Assembly: GCF_900104745.1 (NCBI RefSeq)
Contig: NZ_LT629732.1
Coordinates: forward strand, 1,364,001 to 1,428,000
Source of the DNA: Actinopolymorpha singaporensis
GTDB lineage: Bacteria; Actinomycetota; Actinomycetes; Propionibacteriales; Actinopolymorphaceae
Direction: 5' to 3'
DNA length: 64,000 nucleotides
The position numbers and the translations under genes were made by a program. Positions within the stretch are counted from its first letter, which is position 1; each line of letters opens with the position of its first letter. Of this stretch, positions 35,506 to 44,000 are shown in pieces. The notes beneath the pieces were generated by a model. The model made no database searches, was not told where the DNA came from, and worked only from the letters and a program-made list of their open reading frames with translations.

Positions 35506-37071
35506 CTAGAGGCTGCGCAGCGAGCGCCCGGTCCGGGCGGCCCGGACCAGCAGAGGGCTCGGGCGATACCTACCGCCGGGGTAGGCGCGGGCGAGCGTGC
35601 CGAGGACGTCCGCGACGACCTCCGGGCCCACCTGGTCACCCCAGGCCAGCGGACCGCGCGGATAGCCGGTGCCCAGCCGCATCGCCACGTCGACGTCGGG
35701 GGCGCTCGCCTCCCGGCGGGCCACCAGGTCGACGGCCTCGTTGACCAGCATGCAGACGGTGCGGGCGACGATCAGACCGGGCACGTCGTCGATGACGCTG
35801 ACCGCGAGGCCGGCAGCCTGGAACAAGCCGATCGCGTGGTCGAGGGTGCCCGGCTCGCAGGCGTCGCCGGGGGCCAGGCACACGCGCGTGGCCGTCGCCG
35901 CGTCACCCACCCAGTCGAGGGTCACCGCGTCGCCGTCGAAGGTGGCGGGTTCGCCGGTCGTCTCCAGGACCAGGCCGCCGCCGGGGAGTTCGATGCCGTA
36001 CGCCGACTCACCCGGCTCGAACTCGCCCGGTCCGGAACGCTGGGCAGCCGGCCCGGTGTCGTACCGCTCCATGCTCACCCCGGCCGCGGCGATCCGGTCG
36101 AGCAGGCCGAAGCAGGCGGTGAACCCGCCGTGGTAGGTCACCTGGTCCGGAGGCGTTCGCGGCTGCGCCGTCCGCGGCCGGGGCGGCCCCGAACTCCCGG
36201 CGTCCCCGCCGTATTCGTACCACCCGCGGCCGGTCTTCCGCCCCAGCCAGCCGGCGTCGACGACCTGCTGCTGGGCGACGAACGGCGCATAGCGGGGGTC
36301 GCCGAACGTCTGCTCCCACACCGACCGGCCGACGGCGAGGTTGACGTCGTTGCCCACCAGGTCGGCGAGGGTGAACGGGCCCATCGGGAACCCGGCCGCC
36401 TCGGTGAGTACGGCGTCGATGGTGGCGCAGTCGGCGCCGCCCTCCTCCAGCACCTGCATCGCCTCGCCGTAGAACGGCCGGGCCACGCGGTTGGCGACGA
36501 AGCCGGGTGTCGACGCGCACCGCACCGGCGTCTTGCCCCAGGCGGTGGCGGTGTCGGCGACTGTCTGTGCCACCTGCGGGTCGGTCGCCGCGCCCGCGGG
36601 CACCTCCACCAGAGCCATCAGCGGGGCGGGATTGAAGAAGTGCATGCCGCTGACCCGGTCCGGACGCCGCAGGCCGGCGGCGATGGCTGTCACCGACAGG
36701 GTGGACGTGTTGGTGGCCAGGATCGCGTCGTCGGCGCAGACCTTCTCCAGGGTGCCGAACACCTCCCGCTTGACCGGCAGCTGCTCGACCACGGCCTCGA
36801 TCACCAGGCCGCTCGGCGCGAGGTCGGCCAGCGAGGCGGCGGCGGTCAGCCGGCCCCGCGCCGCATCGGCGGCGGACCTCTCGAGCCGGCCCTTCTCGAC
36901 CAGCCGGTCCAGCCGGGCCAGGATCTGGGCGACGCCGCGGTCGGCAGCGCCGTCCTGCGCGTCGTACAACCGCACCTCGTGGCCTGCGACCAGGGCGACC
37001 TGGGCGATGCCGGCGCCCATCGTCCCGGCGCCCACGACACCGACCGGAGTGGAAACAGGAAGTACCGCCAT
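35506..37071 (-). CDS. 3-hydroxyacyl-CoA dehydrogenase (PaaH type, tandem C-terminal domains)
   Basis: A 521-residue NAD-dependent dehydrogenase. The Rossmann motif GVVGAGTMGAGIAQVA starts at residue 11, the catalytic block HFFNPAPLMALVE follows, and two 3HCDH C-terminal domains are present (FVANRVARPFYGEAM with GPFTLADLVGNDV, and a second near VIDDVPGLIVARTVCMLVNEA). This length and doubled C-terminus are typical of PaaH/PaaC enzymes, which oxidise 3-hydroxyadipyl-CoA in phenylacetate breakdown, and of 3-hydroxybutyryl-CoA dehydrogenases. The divergent neighbour is PaaN, which supports the phenylacetate link. The rest of the paa cluster is not here. Confidence 0.88.
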   Translation of the reverse strand: MAVLPVSTPVGVVGAGTMGAGIAQVALVAGHEVRLYDAQDGAADRGVAQILARLDRLVEKGRLERSAADAARGRLTAAASLADLAPSGLVIEAVVEQLPVKREVFGTLEKVCADDAILATNTSTLSVTAIAAGLRRPDRVSGMHFFNPAPLMALVEVPAGAATDPQVAQTVADTATAWGKTPVRCASTPGFVANRVARPFYGEAMQVLEEGGADCATIDAVLTEAAGFPMGPFTLADLVGNDVNLAVGRSVWEQTFGDPRYAPFVAQQQVVDAGWLGRKTGRGWYEYGGDAGSSGPPRPRTAQPRTPPDQVTYHGGFTACFGLLDRIAAAGVSMERYDTGPAAQRSGPGEFEPGESAYGIELPGGGLVLETTGEPATFDGDAVTLDWVGDAATATRVCLAPGDACEPGTLDHAIGLFQAAGLAVSVIDDVPGLIVARTVCMLVNEAVDLVARREASAPDVDVAMRLGTGYPRGPLAWGDQVGPEVVADVLGTLARAYPGGRYRPSPLLVRAARTGRSLRSL

Positions 37072-37326
37072 GGCCCCATCCTGGCGTACGTGCGAGCGCG
37101 CGTGCACTCGTACTGTGGACCACCCGTGGCGCCACGTGCGTGGCCTGCCCTCCGCCCGGTTGTCGTCCACAGACCGTGCGGTGGGGACGTCCTGGCACTG
37201 CTCGGCCCCAAGATCCGCTCGGTGCGGCAGCGCATACACGAGGGACAGCGGTCGGGTCCCAGCCGGCGCCGGAACGCGTCCGTGCAATGCACGCCGGGGA
37301 GGCCGCCGAACGCCTACGCTGACGCC

Positions 37327-38997
37327 GTGGATGCCGACACTCTCGACCAGGCCGTCGCCGCAATCCGTTCCCGCGGCTACTACTCCGCGTTCCCCGAGTC
37401 CCCGAGCCCACGTGTCTACGGACCCGACGCGGCCGCGGAGGGGCAGCGGGCGTTCGAGGCGTGGGAGGGACGGGCCTTTCCGGTCAGCGTCCCGGGCGCG
37501 GACGGCGCCGTGGCCACCGAGAAGTCGCCGTTCGGCATCCCGCTCGGCGTGCGCTATCCACAGGTCGGCGCCGGGGGCCTGGACGACCTGCTCACCGCCG
37601 CCCGGGCCGGCATGGCCCGGTGGCGGGACGCCGGACCCGACACCCGGGTCGAGGTGACGCTGGAGATCCTGCAGCGGCTGCACGGACGCGTCTTCGAGCT
37701 CGCGAACGCGGTGATGGCGACCACCGGCCAGGCGTTCGTGATGGCCTTCCAGGCCGGTGGGACGCACGCGCTGGACCGGGCGCTGGAGGCGGTGGCGTTC
37801 GCCCACACCGAGATGACCCGGCACCCGGCGACGATGGTGTGGGAGCGCCCGGCCAAGGGCGACCCCGTGCGGGTGGAGAAGACGTTCACCGTCGTCCCCC
37901 GCGGGGTCGCGGTGGTGATCGGGTGTACGACGTTCCCCACCTGGAACTCCTACCCCGGCCTGTTCGCGTCCCTGGTCACCGGCAACCCGGTCGTGGTGAA
38001 GCCGCACCCGCGGGCGGTGCTCCCCCTGGCCATCACCGTCCAGACCTGCCAGGAGGTCCTGGCCGAGCGCGGCTTCGACCCGCACCTCGTCACCCTCGCC
38101 GCCGAGGCCGAAGACGCCGGCCTGGCGAAGGACCTCGCCACCCGTCCGGAGGTGCGGATCGTCGACTTCACCGGGTCGGGGGAGTTCGGCGGCTGGCTGG
38201 AGTCACACGCCACCCAGGCACTCGTCCACACCGAGAAGTCCGGCGTCAACCCGGTCGTGATCGACTCCACCGGCTCCTTCCGCGGCCTCACGGCCAACCT
38301 CGCGTTCACGCTGTCGCTGTACTCCGGGCAGATGTGCACGACCTCGCAGAACATCTACGTGCCGGCCGGCGGGATCGAGACCGACGAGGGTCACAAGAGC
38401 TTCGCCGACGTCGGCGCGGGACTCGCCGCGGCAGTCGACAAGCTGCTCGCCGACGAGGCCCGGGCGGTCGAGTTGCTCGGCGCGATCGTGAACGACGACG
38501 TGCTCGGCCGGGTGGAGCGAGCCGCGGACCTCGGTGAGATGGTGCTGGAGTCGCGCTCGCTGGACCACCCCACGCACCCGGACGCGGTGGTCCGCACCCC
38601 CGCGATCGTGGCGGTCGACGCGGGTGGTCCGGGCGACCCCGGGGACCGGCCGTACGCCCGGGAGTGCTTCGGCCCGGTGACGTTCCTCGTCCGGACGGCC
38701 GACACCAGCGAGTCGCTGGACCTGGTGCGCCGGCTCGGCCACGAGCGCGGCGCGATGACCGCGGCGGTGTACTCCACCTCCGAGCCGGTCCTGGACGCCG
38801 CCCGGGAGGTCGCGCTGGACGTGGGCGTCGCCTTGTCGGAGAACCTCACCGGCGGGGTGTACGTCAACCAGTCGGCGGCGTTCAGCGACTACCACGGCAC
38901 GGGCGCCAACCCGGCCGCCAACGCCGCCTACGTCGACGCGGCCTACGTGACCGGCCGGTTCCGGATCGTGCAGAGCCGCCGGCCGGCCCCGGCCTGA
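37327..38997 (+). CDS. paaN: phenylacetic acid degradation aldehyde dehydrogenase PaaN
   Basis: A 556-residue aldehyde dehydrogenase superfamily protein of the PaaN type. Family marks: an N-terminal segment RSRGYYSAFPESPSP, GCTTFPTWNSYPGLFAS, a VKPHPRAVLPLA cofactor strand, a SLYSGQMCTTSQNIY block bearing the nucleophile Cys, and the terminal ENLTGGVYVNQSAAFSDYHG. PaaN is the aldehyde dehydrogenase proposed for ring-opened phenylacetyl-CoA intermediates when the bifunctional PaaZ is absent. GTG 37327 is 255 bases from the divergent PaaH-type start, a shared promoter region. A 157-base gap with no strong hairpin separates it from the next gene. Confidence 0.88.
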   Translation: MDADTLDQAVAAIRSRGYYSAFPESPSPRVYGPDAAAEGQRAFEAWEGRAFPVSVPGADGAVATEKSPFGIPLGVRYPQVGAGGLDDLLTAARAGMARWRDAGPDTRVEVTLEILQRLHGRVFELANAVMATTGQAFVMAFQAGGTHALDRALEAVAFAHTEMTRHPATMVWERPAKGDPVRVEKTFTVVPRGVAVVIGCTTFPTWNSYPGLFASLVTGNPVVVKPHPRAVLPLAITVQTCQEVLAERGFDPHLVTLAAEAEDAGLAKDLATRPEVRIVDFTGSGEFGGWLESHATQALVHTEKSGVNPVVIDSTGSFRGLTANLAFTLSLYSGQMCTTSQNIYVPAGGIETDEGHKSFADVGAGLAAAVDKLLADEARAVELLGAIVNDDVLGRVERAADLGEMVLESRSLDHPTHPDAVVRTPAIVAVDAGGPGDPGDRPYARECFGPVTFLVRTADTSESLDLVRRLGHERGAMTAAVYSTSEPVLDAAREVALDVGVALSENLTGGVYVNQSAAFSDYHGTGANPAANAAYVDAAYVTGRFRIVQSRRPAPA

Positions 38998-39154
38998 CGC
39001 CGGATTCGCCGGAATGGTCCGGCCGCTCGGCGTTCGATTGGCCAGGCGTGGCCACACCGTATGGCGCCCCGTCGCCGTAGAGTGAACGCCGTGCCCGGGC
39101 ACGCAGGTCGCGCGGGCGCACGATCGTGTCCAGACTCGTGGAGCGGAGTTCACC

Positions 39155-40024
39155 ATGGAAAAGCGGCGGCTAGGACGGCTCGAGCACCAGAGCAGCGTCC
39201 TCATCTACGGCGCGGCAGCGCTCGCCGAGGTGACCCAGGACGTCGCCGACGCGTCGATCCAGGAGGCGCTGGACGCGGGCATCAACCACTTCGACACGGC
39301 CGCGAGCTACGGCGACGCCGAACTGCGGCTGGGCCCGTGGATGCCGCGCATCCGTGACCAGATCTTCCTCGCCACCAAGACCGGTGAGCGGGAGCGTGAG
39401 GCGGCCTGGGCGCAGATCAACGCCTCCCTGGAACGCCTGCAGACCGACCGGCTCGACCTGATCCAGCTGCACGCGGTCGGTGACCGTGAGGAGCTGGACA
39501 AGGCGACCGGCACCGGTGGCGCGCTGGAGGCGGCGATCCGGGCGCGCGACGAGGGCCTGGTGTCCCACATCGGGATCACCGGCCACGGCCACGAGGCGCC
39601 GGCCACCCACCGCGAGGCGCTGCGCAGGTTCCCGTTCGACACCGTGCTCACCCCGCTCAACTACGCCCTCGGCCGCGACGAGACCTACTACAACGCGTGG
39701 CAGGAGCTGGCGGCCGAGACGCAGCGGGTGGACGCCGGTCTGATGATCATCAAGACGGTTGCCCGGCGCACCTGGACCGAGGACGACCACCGTTACACGA
39801 CGTGGTACGAGCCGCTGGACGACCAGGACAACATCACCGCCGCGCTGGCGTGGGTGCTCTCCCACCCGCAGATCACCGGCATCGCCACCGCCGGCGAGGT
39901 GCGGTTGCTGTCCAAGCTCATCCAGGGTGAAAAGGACCGTGCCTCGCTGAGCGCCGAGCAGATCGCCGGGCGACTGGACAAGGTCGACGCGTACGCCTCG
40001 CCGTTCGTGTCGATGCCCATCTGA
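39155..40024 (+). CDS. aldo/keto reductase
   Basis: A 289-residue NADPH-dependent oxidoreductase with the AKR barrel. The catalytic tetrad is visible: Asp47 and Tyr52 in HFDTAASYG, Lys75 in ATKTG, His106 in IQLHAV. Further C-terminal cofactor-loop residues lie around NITAALAWVLSHPQITGIATAG. Substrate cannot be predicted; the segment EDDHRYTTWYEPL and short length resemble the AKR subgroup of general reductases in actinomycetes. ATG 39155 follows GGAG. It is a single-gene unit closed by the hairpin that follows. Confidence 0.92.
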   Translation: MEKRRLGRLEHQSSVLIYGAAALAEVTQDVADASIQEALDAGINHFDTAASYGDAELRLGPWMPRIRDQIFLATKTGEREREAAWAQINASLERLQTDRLDLIQLHAVGDREELDKATGTGGALEAAIRARDEGLVSHIGITGHGHEAPATHREALRRFPFDTVLTPLNYALGRDETYYNAWQELAAETQRVDAGLMIIKTVARRTWTEDDHRYTTWYEPLDDQDNITAALAWVLSHPQITGIATAGEVRLLSKLIQGEKDRASLSAEQIAGRLDKVDAYASPFVSMPI

Positions 40025-40053
40025 GGACCGAGCCGGATCCAAGCGCGTGACTG

Positions 40054-40080
40054 CGGGGCGGACTCTTCGGGTCCGCCCCG
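40054..40080. terminator. convergent terminator after the aldo/keto reductase gene
   Basis: Perfect 10-base-pair inverted repeat, arms 40054-40063 and 40071-40080, loop TCTTCGG, between converging genes. Confidence 0.75.
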
Positions 40081-40113
40081 TGGCCGCCGCGGCCGGACCC
40101 TGCAGGACAGGCT

Positions 40114-40773
40114 CTAACCGGCCTGGTCACAGGTGCCGGGGTCGGTGATCTCCAGCTTCCCGACGGCGTTCTGCACCAGGTCGGTCGTCTCGCTGACTGC
40201 CGAGTCGGAGGCGTCGTCCGCCGGGGTGTAGGTGATCTTGACGACCTCGCTCCGGTCGTCGGGGAAGGCCTGCGCAAAACGCCATTCGGTGCCGCGCTGC
40301 ACGCTCAGCTTCCCGACGACCTGGTTGTCGGTGTCGCGCTGCAGCGTCACCCCGTCGGTTCCGCGTACGACCGCGCGCAGATCCGCCTGTGACCGCTGTG
40401 CCCGCTCCCCCGTGTAGTACCGCCCGGACACGCTCACCTGACCGCCGCCGTCGTCGCCGGACACGGTGTAGGTCGCGCCGTCCGTCGTCTCCTTCGCCGT
40501 CCACGACGACGGCATGGCGAACTCGAGCGTCGCGCAGGTCACCCGCACGGTGCCGGCAGTGGGTGACTCCTGCTTCACCGTGGCCGTGGGCTTCGGCGTG
40601 GGGCCGGAGGTCGAGGTGTCGCCGGGTTGGGGCGAGCGGCTCGGCGGGGCCTTCGGCGGGCGTTCGGCGAGACTCACCGGCTGCACCGCGGGTACTCCGC
40701 ATCCGGCGACCAGCGCTCCGGCGGCGACCAGCACGAACCATCCGGCTTTACCGGCTCGCCCTGCTCGCGACAT
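40114..40773 (-). CDS. secreted lipoprotein of unknown function
   Basis: A 219-residue lipoprotein: a basic start (MSRAGRAGKAG), a hydrophobic helix and a lipobox LVAGC at about 21-25. After a Pro/Ser/Thr/Lys-rich linker of about 50 residues comes a beta-rich domain of about 140 residues (VTCATLEFAMPSSW, then EWRFAQAFPDDRSEVVKITYTP). Similar small lipoproteins of unknown function are common in actinomycetes. It is divergent from the nuclease toxin gene and could share a regulatory region with it, but nothing in the sequence says that they work together. Confidence 0.8.
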   Translation of the reverse strand: MSRAGRAGKAGWFVLVAAGALVAGCGVPAVQPVSLAERPPKAPPSRSPQPGDTSTSGPTPKPTATVKQESPTAGTVRVTCATLEFAMPSSWTAKETTDGATYTVSGDDGGGQVSVSGRYYTGERAQRSQADLRAVVRGTDGVTLQRDTDNQVVGKLSVQRGTEWRFAQAFPDDRSEVVKITYTPADDASDSAVSETTDLVQNAVGKLEITDPGTCDQAG

Positions 40774-40913
40774 CGGCGCACACCTCTTCCCACTCGTTCC
40801 CGCTCTGACCGGCACCCGAAGACCGAGCCGGTGTCGTACCCGACCGGCTCGGCAGGACCACCCGGCACTGTAGTCCGCCGCGCCTTCTGGCCGAGGACGC
40901 GCGGGCGCCGAAC

Positions 40914-40939
40914 TGTGGACAACGACCCCCTGTGGAAAA
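40914..40939 (-). promoter_or_regulatory. pair of DnaA-box-like sites
   Basis: TTGTCCACA (complement of 40914-40922) is a perfect match to the actinobacterial DnaA box; TTTTCCACA (complement of 40931-40939) differs by one base. They are 17 bases apart in the divergent region upstream of the nuclease gene. Two boxes alone do not make an origin. Confidence 0.4.
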
Positions 40940-41010
40940 CGGTCGCCTACCCGAACGGTCCGCCCTCTATCGTGAGAGCTCGCTGACGAGGTGGCCGGGG
41001 AGAACGCGAC

Positions 41011-41700
41011 ATGGCACGACGTGGTGTGGCGGGGGAGTCGAGCACGCGCGTGGCGCGCGCGATCGTCAGGCGGCTGGAGAAGATGTCCGGCCGGCGGGTC
41101 CGCGTTCATCACGTCGACCCCTCCGACGCCCGGGTCAACCGCCACCACCTGCCTGGCCACACGCCGTCGGGGCACACAACCGCCCGGGACGCGCCCAACT
41201 CCAGGCGCGGGTGGGAACCGGACACGATCTACCGCGTCCACGACCGGGACACCGGGCTCAGCGCGGTCTACCAGACCGACAGGCACGGCCGGGTCTCCCG
41301 GGTGGAGGGCCGGCTGGTGCGGAACAAGAACGTCCGCGACCCCGACCAGCAGGTCCTGTCCGGAGGCGCCGACCGCCGCCAGTCCGGAAACCCGCAGGGC
41401 TACGACACCGACGCCGGCGGCCACATCATCGCCCGCGAGCTGGGCGGATCGGGAGCGGGGATCAACACGCTGCCGCAGAGCTGGCGGGAGAACAGCTACG
41501 GGCAGTGGCGCAACATGGAGCGGCGGCTGAAGGACCTGGTCGACGCCGACAACGACGTCGACCTGAAGGTCGTACCGAAGTACCGCGGTGAAGGAGAACG
41601 GCCGGACTGGTTCAAGGTGGAATACACCGTGACGCCGAGGGACGGCAGCCCGCCCTATACGGTCACGGAAGTAATCTCCAACCGCAGCAAGCCGAAGTAG
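41011..41700 (+). CDS. DNA/RNA non-specific endonuclease toxin (Endonuclea_NS_2-like)
   Basis: A 229-residue protein, ATG after GGGGAGAACGCGAC. Residues about 70-200 form a His-Me-finger nuclease of the NS_2 type: DTDAGGHIIARELGG at 132-146, where His138 replaces the His of the classical DRGH motif as general base, followed by GINTLPQ (Asn152) and YGQWRNMERRL. YeeF-type LXG toxins of Bacillus carry this domain at their C-terminus and are neutralised by YezG; a YezG-like gene follows here, 11 bases after the stop. Strikingly, no LXG, WXG100, signal peptide or polymorphic-toxin repeat is fused N-terminally; the first 60 residues are basic and His/Arg-rich. How it would leave the cell is unclear. 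Confidence 0.78.
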   Translation: MARRGVAGESSTRVARAIVRRLEKMSGRRVRVHHVDPSDARVNRHHLPGHTPSGHTTARDAPNSRRGWEPDTIYRVHDRDTGLSAVYQTDRHGRVSRVEGRLVRNKNVRDPDQQVLSGGADRRQSGNPQGYDTDAGGHIIARELGGSGAGINTLPQSWRENSYGQWRNMERRLKDLVDADNDVDLKVVPKYRGEGERPDWFKVEYTVTPRDGSPPYTVTEVISNRSKPK

Positions 41701-41711
41701 GGACGCAGGCG

Positions 41712-42122
41712 ATGGTGGACCAGGCACGCCAACAGGAGCTCCTGCAGGCGATCGGGCAGGCGCTCGTCGACGAGTTGCCGGACGACTTCACCTCCGCCCG
41801 GGTGGTCTGCTCGATGGTCGGGGACCAGGCGCGGTTCGACGTCGTCCACACCGACCGGACCGGGCGGCAGACCTCGACCGGGATGCCCGACGATCTCTAT
41901 GAGCTGTTCTCGGACCTGCGGGACGCGACGTACGAGACGGGCAAGGGCGCGTGGTACACCGCCCGGTTCGAGCTCGCCTCCGACGGGCGGTTCAGCATCG
42001 ACTTCGACTACGACGGCGAGCCCAGCGTGGCGTCGGCGACCGAGGACGACTTCCGCGAGGACCTCGAGCGCTACCCCCGGGAGCCGGACCTCGTTCCGGG
42101 CTGGTACGCCCGCCGCACCTGA
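41712..42122 (+). CDS. YezG/DUF600-type immunity protein
   Basis: A 136-residue acidic protein following the nuclease by 11 bases. It has the family marks: QELLQAIGQALVDELP at the start, GKGAWYTARFELASDGRFSIDFDYDGEP in the middle and EDDFREDLERYPREPDLVPGWY near the end, close to the C-terminal pattern DYxxDLxxFPR in DUF600/YezG proteins. YezG binds and blocks the nuclease domain of YeeF in Bacillus. Gene order and spacing match a toxin-immunity unit. Translation coupling keeps immunity in step with toxin. The assignment is strong because both partners match the same known pair. Confidence 0.85.
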   Translation: MVDQARQQELLQAIGQALVDELPDDFTSARVVCSMVGDQARFDVVHTDRTGRQTSTGMPDDLYELFSDLRDATYETGKGAWYTARFELASDGRFSIDFDYDGEPSVASATEDDFREDLERYPREPDLVPGWYARRT

Positions 42123-42173
42123 CGCGACCTCCCGGGACGGGCACGTCGCGGGCTTACAAGATAAGTTCCGCTC

Positions 42174-43970
42174 ATGCGGATACGTGCCCCTGAGCTGGTC
42201 GGACGTGGTGGCTGGCTGAACACCGGCGGCCGGCAGTACGAGCTGGCCGACTTCCGGGGCCGCTTCCTGCTGCTGGATTTCTGGACCTTCTGCTGTGTCA
42301 ACTGTCTGCACGTCCTGGACGAGCTGCGGCCTCTGGAGGAGAAGTACTCCGACGTCCTGGTCGTGGTGGGCGTGCACTCGCCGAAGTTCGCCCACGAGGC
42401 GGAGGAGGCGGCCGTCCGGTCCGCGATCGAGCGGTACGCCGTCCGCCATCCCGTTCTCGACGATCCTGACCTGACCACCTGGCAGGCCTACACCGCGCGG
42501 GCCTGGCCGACGCTCACCCTGGTCGACCCGGAGGGGTACGTCGTCGCGCAGTACTCCGGCGAGGGCCACGCGCACGCGCTGGACGCCCTGCTGGCCGAAC
42601 TCGTGCCGGCCCACGACGCCCGGGCGACCCTGCGCCGGGACTCCTCGCCGTACGTCCCGCCGCCCCCGCCCGACACCGCCCTGCGTTTCCCCGCCAAGGC
42701 GGCGCCCCTGCCCGACGGCAACCTGCTGGTCGCCGACGCGGGAGCGCACAGCCTGGCCGTGCTGGCGCCCGACCTGGAGACCGTCGTCCGCCGGATCGGC
42801 ACCGGCGAGCGCGGCTTCCTCGACGGCGGCCCGCACGAGGCGGCGTTCCGCGAGCCGAACGGCCTGTGTCTCCTCCCGCCCGACGTCGCCGCGTCCGCCG
42901 GCTACGACGTGGTGGTCGCCGACACCGCCAACCACGCCCTGCGCGGCGTACGCCTGTCGACCGGTCAGGTGCACACCCTCGCCGGCAACGGCCTGCAGTG
43001 GATGCGTGGTGACGGGGTCGGCGCGCTGTCCAGCCCCTGGGACGTGGCGTGGTACGCCGGCCAGGTCTGGGTGGCGATGGCGGGGATCCACCAGCTGTGG
43101 ACGTTCGACCCGGCGAGCCGGGAGGCGCGTCCGGTGGCGGGTACGACCAACGAGGGCCTGGCAGACGGCCCGCTGCCGCAGGCGTGGTTCGCCCAGACGT
43201 CCGGGCTCGCGGTGTCCGCGGACGGGCGGCGGTTGTGGCTGGCCGACGCCGAGACCTCCGCACTGCGCTACGTCGAGGACGGCGAGGTGCACACGGTCGT
43301 GGGCACCGGCCTGTTCGACTTCGGCCTGCGGGACGGCCCGGCCGGCCAGGCGTTGCTGCAGCACCCGCTCGGGGTGACCGTGCTGCCCGACGACTCGGTC
43401 GCGGTCCTCGACACCTACAACGGCGCCGTCCGCCGGTACGACCCCGCGGCGGACACGGTGACGACCCTCCTCGCCGGCCTGGTCGAGCCGAGCGGCGCCG
43501 TGGTCGACGGGGACACGCTGATCGTGGTGGAGTCGGCCGCGCACCGGGTGGCGAGGTTCCCGCTCGGCGGCCAGGTACGGTCCGTCCGCGAGTTCGCCCA
43601 CCAGACCCAGCGCCCGGTGACGACGGTCGCGCCCGGTGTGGTGGAGCTGGTGGTGGAGTTCGAGCCGCCGCCGGGGCAGAAGCTGGACGACTCCGCCGGT
43701 CCGGCGACCAGGTTGTTCGTGTCCGCGACCCCGCCGGCGTTGCTGCGCGAGGGTGAGGGCAGCGGCACCCACCTCACCCGGCGGCTGGTCCTGGACGCCG
43801 CCGTCGGCGATGGTGTCCTGCACGTGGCGGCCACCGCGGCGAGCTGCGACGAGGACGCCGAGCACCCGATGTGCCACATCCACCAGCAGGACTGGGGCGT
43901 GCCGGTGCGGCTGGTGGAGGGTGCCGGGGCGACCCTGTCACTCGTCCTCGGGGGCAGCGTCGAGGAGTGA
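42174..43970 (+). CDS. NHLRC2-like thioredoxin/NHL-repeat protein
   Basis: A 598-residue protein with an N-terminal thioredoxin-like domain (about 1-145) and a C-terminal NHL six-bladed propeller (about 155-500), then a beta-sandwich-like tail. The redox motif is CCVNC in DFWTFCCVNCLHVLDEL, close to the CCINC of animal NHLRC2. NHL strands repeat patterns such as FREPNGLCLLPPD, VVVADTANHALR and VAVLDTYNGAVRRYD. No signal peptide is evident, so it is likely cytoplasmic. Bacterial members are uncharacterised; a role in thiol redox or protein interaction is inference. The ATG 42174 has no strong ribosome site, and the gene follows the immunity gene by 51 bases. Confidence 0.85.
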   Translation: MRIRAPELVGRGGWLNTGGRQYELADFRGRFLLLDFWTFCCVNCLHVLDELRPLEEKYSDVLVVVGVHSPKFAHEAEEAAVRSAIERYAVRHPVLDDPDLTTWQAYTARAWPTLTLVDPEGYVVAQYSGEGHAHALDALLAELVPAHDARATLRRDSSPYVPPPPPDTALRFPAKAAPLPDGNLLVADAGAHSLAVLAPDLETVVRRIGTGERGFLDGGPHEAAFREPNGLCLLPPDVAASAGYDVVVADTANHALRGVRLSTGQVHTLAGNGLQWMRGDGVGALSSPWDVAWYAGQVWVAMAGIHQLWTFDPASREARPVAGTTNEGLADGPLPQAWFAQTSGLAVSADGRRLWLADAETSALRYVEDGEVHTVVGTGLFDFGLRDGPAGQALLQHPLGVTVLPDDSVAVLDTYNGAVRRYDPAADTVTTLLAGLVEPSGAVVDGDTLIVVESAAHRVARFPLGGQVRSVREFAHQTQRPVTTVAPGVVELVVEFEPPPGQKLDDSAGPATRLFVSATPPALLREGEGSGTHLTRRLVLDAAVGDGVLHVAATAASCDEDAEHPMCHIHQQDWGVPVRLVEGAGATLSLVLGGSVEE

Positions 43971-44000
43971 CTGCGGCAGGGCCAGGCCCCGGCTCCGGCC

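Noticed and set aside
35038-37326. Plus-strand frame running through the minus-strand PaaH-type gene into paaN
   Set aside because: No domain resemblance before GTG 37327; typical antisense openness of GC-rich coding DNA.
40914-40939. Replication origin
   Set aside because: Only two boxes, with no dnaA, dnaN or parAB genes nearby.
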